Shown here: positions 1 to 7,661 of the stretch, in pieces
How positions within the stretch are numbered: the first letter of the stretch is position 1
Layout of the letters: every line of letters begins with the position of its first letter
Assembly: GCA_016926315.1 (NCBI GenBank)
Contig: JAFGOU010000099.1
Location: 1 to 11,438 of the forward strand
Direction: 5' to 3'
Source of the DNA: Chitinispirillaceae bacterium
GTDB taxonomy: Bacteria; Fibrobacterota; Chitinivibrionia; Chitinivibrionales; Chitinispirillaceae
DNA length: 11,438 nucleotides
Notes under the pieces: generated by a model
Seen by the model: the letters and a program-made list of their open reading frames with translations, nothing else
Databases searched by the model: none
Told to the model about the DNA's origin: nothing
Made by a program: the position numbers and the translations under genes

Positions 1-2702
1 ATGGGGAGCACGTGGCTGCCGCCGGCGAACCGTTTATTCGCGATCGTTCTCACCGTCCTTCCCTGCGGATCGAGCAGGGACACTGTCACCGGCTGCGCAG
101 AAGCGTTTTCCGGGACATGAAAAGCAACGGTCGAACCGCGAAGGGTTATTCCCCTATACCCTTTAGTTTGAGCGGCCGGTACGAAGGTTCCGGTCGAAAG
201 GTCGATGCGTATATCGTCGAGGCAGATGTCGCTCGCCCATGTCGTTCCCGTAGTTCCGCGAAACCTGAAGCTGACCCGGTCGCCGGCATACTGGGCCAGG
301 TCCAGTATCCGCTGCTGCCACTCCATGCCCTGGTTTCCGGTAATGGTCATCACACCGGTCCGCCATGTCCCGTCGACGCAGATATCAAGCGTCAGGCTGC
401 CCATGGTATTGTTCAGACTCATCATGTGCACCCAGAACGAGAGCCTGAGGCCTGAAGCCCTGAGGTTGAAATTGGGGGTCACGAATTCCGCCCGCTTGGC
501 AGGGTTGTTCGGGTTCGATGCCTCGACATAGATATACTTGCCGGTGCCTGAGGTATGATCGCCCATAGGGCCGGTGGTGTCGCGGGAGGTGCCGATACGG
601 GAGGGGGTCGGACCTTTCCATACCAGCCAGTCAATGTCGTCGGCGGTTGACTGGGCGTATTTTAGCGGCATCACGATCGACCCCGAATCAAGCGTTTCAA
701 AGTTCTGCAAATACGGTGGTGTGATGATATATTCGGCAACGATGCCAAACATCCCGCTGGTGTCCCAGAGCGCGGCGCTGTCAACGCTCGTGACGCGAAT
801 TTTATAATCACTGCCTGCCGCGAGTGTGGCCGGAACGGTCCAGTCGTGGGTGCCGCCACTGGCCGAGGAGGCCGCGATGACCGTGTTGAGCGAGGTGCCT
901 TTGTAGAGGTCGATCTTTACGTTACCGCTGATATTGTCGCTCCAGAGGATTTTTTGCGCCGATCCATGCTCCCACTGGTCGCCGCGCGCCGGCGCCGTAA
1001 CATCGATAAACGGCGTCACCGGTCCACTCTGAATGGTCTCTATCGCCGGATCGCCGAAGTGGTGATACTGCCACCCCATCCGCGCCTTGAGACCGGTGGA
1101 AACCTGTCCAGAGTATTGGGAGACAGCCCTTGGTGTGCTGTCGTAGTTTACGCCATACACAAAAGCGAGACCGTTTTTAGTGATTTTTCTCGCCATGATC
1201 GCATCAGGATACCCCTGATTGAGCACATGCTGCCCGATGGAAGAGTTCAGGTTGGAACCGATATAGGTGACCGGTCCGTACTGGTGAGCGACCGATGCCG
1301 CGGCCACGCAATTCCGGTTAAACGTACCGGTCTGGCACGCGCAAGTGAGTACGAACGGATAGACGGTGTTCCGCATGGAGGTGAGGTTGGAGGTGCCCCA
1401 ACCGAACGCTTGAGAGGACGTGGAGCCATGTCCGTTGTAAATATTGAACCAGCACCCCAGGTTGAACCGATCGATTGCCCGTTGTGCGCCGCCCGATATG
1501 GAGGCATAATTGAATACTTGGAATCCGGTGCTTGAAGGAAAATATTTGGTATTCACTTCAACGATAATTTTATCGCAATGGTCTGCCGGCAGGCTTCCCA
1601 TGACCTGGGTATTACCGCCCTGACCGAGCACCACTTTGGTGCGTGTTGCCAGCGCACTCTCCGTGGCAATGGTTTTATTGACGATGTTGGTGATCTGCGC
1701 AGCGCTCGTGACGTAAAAAAGGCCGAGCGCGATGCTGGGCCGTGGTTTCTGGCTCGTTGAGGTGATCTGCGTCGCTACGTAATAAATGAGACTGTTCCAG
1801 TCGTTCGTGGTCCAGTAGGGGAATACCGTATTTCCCACCAGGAGGCAAAAGGTCGGCTTTTCCCGGTTATAGATGAAATCACGGTATGCTTCCTTGGTGG
1901 TCCCGCCGACATCAGCGGTGCTCACCAGTTTAACGTCATACTGTGTTGACCGATAGTCGACGAAGCGCTTCAAATCGGCATTATTCAGGTACGCCGGATC
2001 GGCGATGATCAGGTACTTCTCCCGTGCGGCAAACGCTTCCGACGGTACGCCTTCGAGATTGGCAAACTGGGCGCGCATGACCTGGTCGAAATCGCGGGAG
2101 CCAAGCGATCGTACCACCACCGGCTTTTTCATGGTGACCTTCATGCTCAGCTTTTTGATAATGGTTACCGTATTGGTTTCAGGATCATAGCTGAGCGGCT
2201 GCACTGAAATTTCCGCAGCCTTCTGGCCGCGGTAGGTGAACAATTCTGATACGGATGCGGGGGTCCCACGAACGACCCTTTCGTAACTCTCCGGATGGTA
2301 CGTGAAGGGCGGCGTGGTGTTGGAACCGTCATAAAAGGAGGGTGGCTGGATCGGGTAGAGCTTTCCTTCGATCGGTATGGTTTTGGTAACAACGCTTTCG
2401 ACTTCGACTACCGGCGCATCCCCTTCATACGCAAGGTTGAAGCTTCCGGTTAGCTGGGCTGGTTCGCCGAGGGCCCCGTCATAATCGAAACCGTAAATGA
2501 AGGCCTTGACAAAGAGTTCATTTACCGGAAGGCCGTCGCTTGATACGGTGTTCACCTGTTCCTTCATAATAAGCGGATCCGGCACTTCGAACTGAATGCG
2601 ATACCCATTCTCAACCTGCTCTATTGAAAGCGGCGGAATCGCCAGCAGGCTCCCTGCCAAAACCAGCAGAAAAACGGACAACCGGACCGGTACCTTTTTC
2701 AT
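1..2702 (-). CDS. Secreted gingipain-like C25 cysteine peptidase with Kre9-like, MAM and FlgD-like C-terminal domains (3' end outside window)
   Basis: The frame is open from an ATG at 2702-2700 to the window edge, 900 codons without a stop. GGAGG lies just upstream. Residues 1-21 are a signal peptide (MKK, then a hydrophobic stretch ending SLLA). Residues about 22-225 look like the C25 propeptide. The catalytic domain follows from about 230 (KYLIIADPAYL). His425 in NGHGS and Cys456 in TCACQTGTF match the gingipain dyad, 31 residues apart. Residues about 568-654 resemble a Kre9/KNH-type Ig domain (LYKG, DWTVPATL). Residues about 662-835 resemble a MAM domain (TGPMGDHTSGTGKYIYVEAS; SDICLDDIRID near its end). 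From about 859 a FlgD-like or type IX secretion CTD begins (DPQGRTVRTI). Family knowledge: such enzymes are exported and activated by propeptide removal. Substrate unknown. The missing C-terminus is probably only tens of residues. Confidence 0.9.
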   Translation of the reverse strand, partial: MKKVPVRLSVFLLVLAGSLLAIPPLSIEQVENGYRIQFEVPDPLIMKEQVNTVSSDGLPVNELFVKAFIYGFDYDGALGEPAQLTGSFNLAYEGDAPVVEVESVVTKTIPIEGKLYPIQPPSFYDGSNTTPPFTYHPESYERVVRGTPASVSELFTYRGQKAAEISVQPLSYDPETNTVTIIKKLSMKVTMKKPVVVRSLGSRDFDQVMRAQFANLEGVPSEAFAAREKYLIIADPAYLNNADLKRFVDYRSTQYDVKLVSTADVGGTTKEAYRDFIYNREKPTFCLLVGNTVFPYWTTNDWNSLIYYVATQITSTSQKPRPSIALGLFYVTSAAQITNIVNKTIATESALATRTKVVLGQGGNTQVMGSLPADHCDKIIVEVNTKYFPSSTGFQVFNYASISGGAQRAIDRFNLGCWFNIYNGHGSTSSQAFGWGTSNLTSMRNTVYPFVLTCACQTGTFNRNCVAAASVAHQYGPVTYIGSNLNSSIGQHVLNQGYPDAIMARKITKNGLAFVYGVNYDSTPRAVSQYSGQVSTGLKARMGWQYHHFGDPAIETIQSGPVTPFIDVTAPARGDQWEHGSAQKILWSDNISGNVKIDLYKGTSLNTVIAASSASGGTHDWTVPATLAAGSDYKIRVTSVDSAALWDTSGMFGIVAEYIITPPYLQNFETLDSGSIVMPLKYAQSTADDIDWLVWKGPTPSRIGTSRDTTGPMGDHTSGTGKYIYVEASNPNNPAKRAEFVTPNFNLRASGLRLSFWVHMMSLNNTMGSLTLDICVDGTWRTGVMTITGNQGMEWQQRILDLAQYAGDRVSFRFRGTTGTTWASDICLDDIRIDLSTGTFVPAAQTKGYRGITLRGSTVAFHVPENASAQPVTVSLLDPQGRTVRTIANKRFAGGSHVLP

Positions 2703-2915
2703 GACCCCTCCTATAAAAACGATATTGTGGATAATTAGATCGGGTTCCTTACTGATCGAACACCATAAAAAAACATCTGGATGACAAGCTGTATTAATTT
2801 ACCCTATTTTCCTCCCTTTCGCCGTTTTTTTTTACCACCAGTCCCAACCGCCCCTGCGCGCGTTTCTCTCTCTGCCAGGGGGTTCCCGCAAAATAATCCC
2901 TCTAGCAGAATAGTC

Positions 2916-2945
2916 TTGCCCTTTAACCTTTCCCGTCGCTATTTT
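2916..2945 (+). promoter_or_regulatory. Candidate sigma70-type promoter for the STAND-TPR gene
   Basis: A TTGCCC box at 2916-2921 and a TATTTT box at 2940-2945 are separated by 18 bp and would give a leader of about 45 nt. Both boxes depart from consensus, so this is only a candidate. Confidence 0.3.
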
Positions 2946-2982
2946 ATTTATTCTCATCTTTTTCCACGTACCACCCTCCTTT

Positions 2983-2988
2983 AAAGGA
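2983..2988 (+). promoter_or_regulatory. Ribosome-binding site of the STAND-TPR gene
   Basis: AAAGGA sits 10 nt before the ATG at 2999. It supports that ATG as the start, ahead of the NTPase domain. Confidence 0.6.
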
Positions 2989-2998
2989 TTGGTTTTTT

Positions 2999-5900
2999 AT
3001 GGATCCGTTCATCTACACCGGCCGTAAAGTCCAGAAGCTGATACTCACGTCGTTTCTTTCCACGGCATTCAGAAGCCGTCTGCCCCATGATACCACCGAC
3101 GCGGTTTCTCCACGGCTGTTCCTTTTTCACGGGGAAAACGGCCTTGGAAAATCATCACTTATTGACTTATGCATTGAAACCATCGAAGATATCAGCGCTG
3201 CCGGCAGAAACGCCGTCCCCCTGCTTCTCGACCTCGACGCCTGGCGCTTCAGTAACGGCCTGGTGCCGAAAACCCCCCGTGAATTGCTCAACACCCTGTA
3301 TGGCCTTGCCGCAGGGACGAATGAAAAGATAGGCTCTACCCTGGCGCCGTTCGATGTCATGAATAAACGTGCGGCCGAACTCCGGGACCGTTGGAACTCT
3401 CTCGTTCGACGGGAGTGGCCTCGCTGCGTATTCCTGAAAGATAACCCGGAGGAAAAAAACGGCCGGTCTGAAAAACCAGTGCCGGAATTCGCCACCTGGA
3501 TGGGTGAACAGATCAAGGACGACGAAAAAGCTCTTGTCGAGGATCCCATCGGACAACTTACCGGTTCCCTGGTCGAATGCCTTGCCAAGGCATCGCTCGA
3601 GATGCCGTTTGCACTCTTGGTGGACGGCCATGAGCAGCTTGAAGGCTCTCCTGCCGGCGACTGGCTTAAAACCGCCTTCCTTCCGAGCCTCCTCAGCACA
3701 AAAAACAATCTCGTCGTTGTCATCTCCAGCAGCGCTCCTTTTGTCAGGGAGTTCAGAAATTCCTTTGCCGAGGAATTGATGTATCCTGTCGAACTTTCGA
3801 CGCTCTGCCTCACGAAAAGCGATATCACCGTGGTTGCCGAAAAACGGGGCGTATCTTCCACCCCCGAACAGGTTACGCAGATAGAAAACGCCACCGCCGG
3901 CATACCGCTCGTGGTAAAAACCGTGCTTGACGCCGCCAGTATGAACATTCCGCTTGGCAAGGTCCTTTCCAGAAAAACGGCCTCCGCGGGCGACGCCGAT
4001 CGACTGGTCAGGGAGTGCGTGGACCGATTTGTAAAAACCATCGACCATGGAAAAGACCGCAGCGCGATATTTTCCATTGCCATGCTCTACCGTCTCGACG
4101 AAAATATGCTTGCGGAGCTCTGGGGGGGGTCACCCGAAGACGTCACAACGCTCCTGAACGACCTTGCGCTTCGCTACTCATTCATGCAGGGCGGGCAATT
4201 GCACGCCGCGATTCGCGATCTCGTGCGGTCGTATCTCATCGAGGAAGTGAAAAAAGGTGACGAATCGCCGCTGGCTGAATCATTCAAGAACTTTTCGTCG
4301 ATCAGCGCAACGCTCCACGAACAATATCTTGAGCAGATGCTCCTTGCGATGCCTGACGCTGCCATTCGTTACGCAGACCCGAATTTCCGGATCACCCTTC
4401 TGGGTCTGCTTAATGGCCATCTCTGGGCGCAGCAGGAGAAAATAGCAGGAATTCTTCCCGGACTTTTTATCGAAACGCTTCACTACGCGCCTGATTTTAC
4501 CGAGACCCTCCTGGAGTTTGCCGGCGAGGGAACATTGTTGCTGTCAAAGGAAACCTCCGCGCTTATCGACACGCTGAGAACCGGCTCTTCGGTCGCAGCG
4601 CTCCTCAAGGAACCGCTCTCGTCGGGAAAGCGGAGCACGCTCAAGGCGCTCGATTTTATCAAACCCTGGGAATCCGGAATGAATGCGGTACAGCAGGGCC
4701 TTCTCTCTCGCATGCGCGGACAGCTTGCCTGCCATGTCGGAAGTTACGATAAAGCCGTGGAATCGTTTAACAAAAGCGAATCCCTTCTGCCCGAGGCCTC
4801 TTTATTGTTCGATGACTACCTGTGCGCCGGATACGCCTTTATCGCGGCAAACGACTTTAAAAAAGCCGTGTCGGTTCTTGCCAAGGCCGTTGCGCTCCGG
4901 CCCGACGACTATTTCGCCCGCTACCGTCTCGCCCTCGCCCATCAGTCTCTGGGCGAGCACCATGCGGCAATCGCCTCCTTTCAGGATGCGGTGACCATCA
5001 AGCCGGGCAGCTTCCCGGCCTGGATCGAACTCGGCAATGAACAGGCGACGGTTGCCGATTATGAAAAAGCCGCGGAAGCATTCTCGCGGGCAACGGAACT
5101 TGATGCAAACAGGCCGGCCGCCTGGTTCAACCTGGGTATTGCGCTCGAGGCGCTCTCTCGTTTTGGCGAGGCCCAGAAGGCGCTTGCCAGGGCGGTTGAA
5201 ATACTGCCCGACCACTGGGAAGCGCTTTTCGCGCTCGGACGGTCGCAATCGGCACAGGAACTTTCCCAGGACGCCATCGCTTCATTCAACAAAGCCGTCG
5301 AAATTAAACCGGACTGTATCGATGCCTTGAAGGCGCTCGGCAACGAGCTTTTCGGCATTGAATCGTATGAACGGGCTGCCGCGGCACTGGAAAAAGCCGT
5401 GAAACTCGATCCTGCCGATTATGCCCTGTGGGATCTGCTCGGCAAATCATGGTTTGGCGCCGGCAGATACGAGCAGGCGGTCAATGCATCACAAAAGGCC
5501 GTTGACCTTAAGGACGACCTTTTCAGCGCATGGGTCAATCTGGGACAGAGCCATACCGAGCAGAGCAATTTTAAAGAGGCCTGTGCCGCATTCACGAAAG
5601 CTGCCGATCTTAATCCCAAGGACAACGATATCTGGGTCAGCGTTGGCAACAGCCTGTATGCGCAGGGCAAATATGAAGAATCGATTACCGCTTACCTGAA
5701 AGCCGTTGAGTTCCATCCGGAGGTCGACAGCATCTGGAACAATATCGGCCTGGCGTACCAGGTACAGCAGCACTATTCCGAAGCGATCGAAGCGTTTCAG
5801 AAAGCGGTGACCATCAATCCTGCCGGTGCGGATTCATGGTACCAGCTGGGCCGGTCCTTCGCGGAACTCGACAGGCACGCCGAAGCAGCCGACAGCTTTT

Positions 5901-7198
5901 CGAAAGCGCTGGAAATCACTCCCGACGCGCATGACGCGTGGTATCGAAAGGGTCTCTCCCTGTCAAAAATCGGAAACCATGCCGAAGCGGTCGCCACTTT
6001 TATCCGCGCTTCGGAGATCAACCCCACCGACGCCGACATCTGGTACCAGACCGGCCTTTCATATGTTGCCTCAGGTGCGGCAGAAGAGGCGGTTACAGCG
6101 TTTTCCCGTGCGATCGCGCTCGCGGCCAACCGGCCTGAAGTACATTTCCAACTCGGATTGGCCCAGGAATCCCTCAGCCGGTTTGAAGAGGCGGCCGATG
6201 CATACCGTAAAGCGGTCAATTTATCGGCGGAAAAATCAGAAGCATGGTACCACCTTGGCCTCTGCTGCAATTTCCTTTCCCTTCATGATGAAGCGATTCT
6301 GGCTCTCAATAAAGTGCTCGAGATTACTCCGGACAATACCGAGGTGTTCCTTCCTATCGCGCTTGCGGCCCACGCCTCCAGCGACTTCGGCCAGGCAGTT
6401 ACGTTTTACCGGAAGGTCATCGACAGGAAACCGGATTCCGAGGAAGCGCTGTACAATCTGGCGCTGGCCCTCCATGCCATGAACAACTATGAAGAGGCAC
6501 TGCCGGCGTATCACGCGGTGGTGAAAAAATGGCCGGACAAGGACCAGGCCTGGTACAACATGGGACTGGCCTATCATGCTGCCGGTGATTTTACCCAGGC
6601 AATCAATTCCTACCGTGAGGCGACACGGCTCAACCCCGATTCACCGGAAGTATGGTATCACCTGGGACTGGTGTTCTATGCCACCGAACATTATGGCGAA
6701 GCCATTCAGGCGTTCCGCAAGGTGATCAGCCGCGCTCCGGACATGTACGAAGCGTGGTTCAATATCGGCAATGCGTATCTGGTATGGCATGAGTACAACG
6801 ATGCGATTGAGGCGTACGAAAAAGCGTCCCTGCTCAAACCCGATGACTATACTTCATGGGGATACCTCGGGAATGCCTATTTCGGGGCCGGATTGTACGA
6901 CAAGGCGCAGGAGGCCAGCGGAAAGGCGTTCGCCCTTAATTCAGAGGAACCATGGATCATCGCCACCCTCGCGCTTTCCCGCCTGTTTACCGGTGACAGC
7001 GCCGGCGCCGGTCCGCTCTTTGAGGCGCTCATCGCCACCGATACGGCGGGTCAGGAAATCGCCCGGGCTGTGCATGAAATTCAGAAGGCGCTTGCGGCTA
7101 ACCCTGGACTCTCCGGAGCGCAGGAAATCCTCCAGAAGCTTGCGGGAGAAGCTTCGACGACAACGCAGAGCCCGAATAATCCGACAATTACCGGATAA
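2999..7198 (+). CDS. STAND-type P-loop NTPase with a long tetratricopeptide-repeat array, 1399 aa
   Basis: Predicted cytoplasmic ATP-dependent sensor or scaffold. There is no signal peptide or membrane segment. The Walker A motif is GENGLGKSS at residues 45-53 (Lys51), near the N-terminus. A Walker B-like strand FALLVDGHE lies at 204-212 (Asp209), a sensor-like strand LVVVISSS at 238-245, and a GIPL motif at 301-304 that resembles the GxP motif of STAND/NB-ARC ATPases. A helical or winged-helix region fills about 350-600. TPRs begin near 600. Residues 638-1317 are twenty consecutive units of exactly 34 residues (W4, LG7-8, EA, P32 pattern), with about two units before and one degenerate unit after. 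Known of the family: nucleotide-driven switches whose repeats read a ligand. No N-terminal effector (nuclease, TIR, protease) is present and the tail is Ser/Thr-rich and disordered. Partner and ligand unknown. The gene appears monocistronic and is divergent from the C25 gene. Confidence 0.9.
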   Translation: MDPFIYTGRKVQKLILTSFLSTAFRSRLPHDTTDAVSPRLFLFHGENGLGKSSLIDLCIETIEDISAAGRNAVPLLLDLDAWRFSNGLVPKTPRELLNTLYGLAAGTNEKIGSTLAPFDVMNKRAAELRDRWNSLVRREWPRCVFLKDNPEEKNGRSEKPVPEFATWMGEQIKDDEKALVEDPIGQLTGSLVECLAKASLEMPFALLVDGHEQLEGSPAGDWLKTAFLPSLLSTKNNLVVVISSSAPFVREFRNSFAEELMYPVELSTLCLTKSDITVVAEKRGVSSTPEQVTQIENATAGIPLVVKTVLDAASMNIPLGKVLSRKTASAGDADRLVRECVDRFVKTIDHGKDRSAIFSIAMLYRLDENMLAELWGGSPEDVTTLLNDLALRYSFMQGGQLHAAIRDLVRSYLIEEVKKGDESPLAESFKNFSSISATLHEQYLEQMLLAMPDAAIRYADPNFRITLLGLLNGHLWAQQEKIAGILPGLFIETLHYAPDFTETLLEFAGEGTLLLSKETSALIDTLRTGSSVAALLKEPLSSGKRSTLKALDFIKPWESGMNAVQQGLLSRMRGQLACHVGSYDKAVESFNKSESLLPEASLLFDDYLCAGYAFIAANDFKKAVSVLAKAVALRPDDYFARYRLALAHQSLGEHHAAIASFQDAVTIKPGSFPAWIELGNEQATVADYEKAAEAFSRATELDANRPAAWFNLGIALEALSRFGEAQKALARAVEILPDHWEALFALGRSQSAQELSQDAIASFNKAVEIKPDCIDALKALGNELFGIESYERAAAALEKAVKLDPADYALWDLLGKSWFGAGRYEQAVNASQKAVDLKDDLFSAWVNLGQSHTEQSNFKEACAAFTKAADLNPKDNDIWVSVGNSLYAQGKYEESITAYLKAVEFHPEVDSIWNNIGLAYQVQQHYSEAIEAFQKAVTINPAGADSWYQLGRSFAELDRHAEAADSFSKALEITPDAHDAWYRKGLSLSKIGNHAEAVATFIRASEINPTDADIWYQTGLSYVASGAAEEAVTAFSRAIALAANRPEVHFQLGLAQESLSRFEEAADAYRKAVNLSAEKSEAWYHLGLCCNFLSLHDEAILALNKVLEITPDNTEVFLPIALAAHASSDFGQAVTFYRKVIDRKPDSEEALYNLALALHAMNNYEEALPAYHAVVKKWPDKDQAWYNMGLAYHAAGDFTQAINSYREATRLNPDSPEVWYHLGLVFYATEHYGEAIQAFRKVISRAPDMYEAWFNIGNAYLVWHEYNDAIEAYEKASLLKPDDYTSWGYLGNAYFGAGLYDKAQEASGKAFALNSEEPWIIATLALSRLFTGDSAGAGPLFEALIATDTAGQEIARAVHEIQKALAANPGLSGAQEILQKLAGEASTTTQSPNNPTITG
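4910..6949 (+). repeat. Coding array of twenty 34-residue TPR units
   Basis: The array covers residues 638-1317 of the NTPase protein, 20 units of 102 bp with no insertion or deletion. Every unit ends near a Pro-Asp-like turn and most have Trp or Phe at position 4 and Gly at position 8. Units are diverged at the DNA level, so this is an old array rather than a recent tandem duplication. Confidence 0.85.
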
Positions 7199-7215
7199 AT
7201 TTTAAACTTCCGCAC

Positions 7216-7242
7216 AATGGTGCTGCACCTTTAGCTACCATT
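7216..7242 (+). terminator. Possible weak terminator hairpin after the STAND-TPR gene
   Basis: AATGGT and GCT pair with AGC and ACCATT, with one bulged T and an 8-nt loop, starting 18 nt after the TAA. It is followed only by TTAC rather than a long T-run, so termination here is uncertain. Confidence 0.3.
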
Positions 7243-7280
7243 TACTCCTTCTCCTGGCATCCCTGGAAAAGCGGTGTCGG

Positions 7281-7307
7281 TCAACCTGGGGCAACGCCCC
7301 GGGTTGA
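7281..7307. other. Strong 12-bp stem-loop of unknown role
   Basis: TCAACCTGGGGC (7281-7292) pairs with GCCCCGGGTTGA (7296-7307), including one T-G wobble, around an AAC loop. No T-run follows on either strand, so it does not look like an intrinsic terminator. It could be a structured 3' UTR end or an element processed from the TPR transcript. Confidence 0.6.
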
Positions 7308-7393
7308 TGAACTGGCAAATTACCCTATGCTCCTCGCCACCCCCCTGCTCATCCGTTTTTGACCATGTACTTTATGAAAATAACCCCGGTCGA

Positions 7394-7420
7394 TTGAAAA
7401 CTGGAATTGTGGATTATAAT
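7394..7420 (+). promoter_or_regulatory. Candidate promoter with perfect TATAAT
   Basis: A consensus TATAAT lies at 7415-7420. TTGAAA at 7394-7399 is the best -35 match, but the 15-bp spacer is short. Transcription would start near 7426-7427 and head toward the terminator at 7497-7530 without crossing a protein gene. Confidence 0.4.
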
Positions 7421-7426
7421 GATGGG

Positions 7427-7532
7427 ACCCGCGAAGCAGCCTGCCACCGAACCAAAGCCGCAGGCTTTGGGCAGTTCGATTCTGCGTTACCGGAGGAAAA
7501 AAAAGGCCTGTCCTTGCGAACAAGCCTTTTAT
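7427..7532 (+). ncRNA. Candidate small RNA, about 105 nt
   Basis: Proposed from a perfect -10 box upstream and a hairpin with a U-rich tail downstream, with no protein frame between them. It contains a perfect 8-bp hairpin, CCAAAGCC (7452-7459) with GGCTTTGG (7463-7470), that competes with an alternative pairing of GCCTGC (7439-7444) with GCAGGC (7460-7465). It also carries a 16-nt segment (7471-7486) identical to the T-arm of the neighbouring tRNA-Phe. I compared it by eye with SRP RNA, tmRNA, RNase P RNA and 6S RNA and found no convincing match. Inference only. Confidence 0.3.
7497..7530 (-). terminator. Rho-independent terminator of tRNA-Phe, possibly two-way
   Basis: An 11-bp stem (7520-7530 with 7501-7511, one G-T pair) closes an 8-nt loop and runs into eight T on the minus strand (7504-7497). 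It starts 8 nt after the tRNA 3' end. Read on the plus strand, the hairpin ends in TTTTATTTG, so it could also stop transcription coming from the left. Confidence 0.8.
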
Positions 7533-7537
7533 TTGTA

Positions 7538-7610
<73 letters not shown>

Positions 7611-7632
7611 AACTATTTCAAAACGACTTTGA

Positions 7633-7661
7633 AAAATAAATGGTTCTGCGGATGGTTTCAA
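7633..7661 (-). promoter_or_regulatory. Candidate promoter of tRNA-Phe
   Basis: On the minus strand TTGAAA (7661-7656) and TATTTT (7638-7633) are 17 bp apart and would start RNA about 15 nt before the tRNA. The -35 box overlaps the stop codon of the upstream minus-strand gene. Confidence 0.35.

Larger units (their letters stand above)
2703..2998. other. Divergent intergenic region between the C25 peptidase and the STAND-TPR gene
   Basis: This 296-bp gap holds the upstream regions of two genes transcribed away from each other. It is more AT-rich than the flanking genes and contains a run of nine T at about 2826-2834. A 67-codon open frame at 2781-2984 has low-complexity content and no convincing ribosome-binding site, and I do not regard it as a gene. 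No operator-like palindrome stood out. Confidence 0.6.
7199..7537. other. Non-coding region between the STAND-TPR gene and tRNA-Phe
   Basis: These 339 bp hold no convincing gene. They contain a weak hairpin after the TPR stop (7216-7242), a strong 12-bp hairpin (7281-7307), a TATAAT box (7415-7420), a candidate small RNA (about 7427-7532) and the tRNA-Phe terminator (7497-7530). Open frames crossing this region read through the tRNA and are spurious. Confidence 0.6.

Noticed and set aside
12..1535. Plus-strand open frames opposite the C25 peptidase (147 and 229 codons).
   Set aside because: The minus strand is open across the whole region and encodes the C25 dyad, MAM and Kre9-like motifs.
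2781..2984. A 67-codon plus-strand frame just before the STAND-TPR gene.
   Set aside because: It has Pro/Phe/Arg low-complexity content, no good ribosome-binding site, and lies over the likely promoter.
3127..4083. Long minus-strand open frames (up to 318 codons) opposite the NTPase domain.
   Set aside because: They are antisense to a gene with clear P-loop motifs. Their Ser/Arg-rich translations show no domain and they lack ribosome-binding sites.
2999..7198. Calling the STAND-TPR protein an Avs-type anti-phage defence gene.
   Set aside because: No effector domain and no neighbouring defence genes. The architecture alone does not justify the claim.
7421..7445. Resemblance of the GACCCGCGAAGCAGCC segment to the SRP RNA GGAAGGAAGCAGC core.
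   Set aside because: The GGAA tetraloop and the AGGUC side of the loop are missing, so it is not an SRP RNA. tmRNA and RNase P signatures are absent too.
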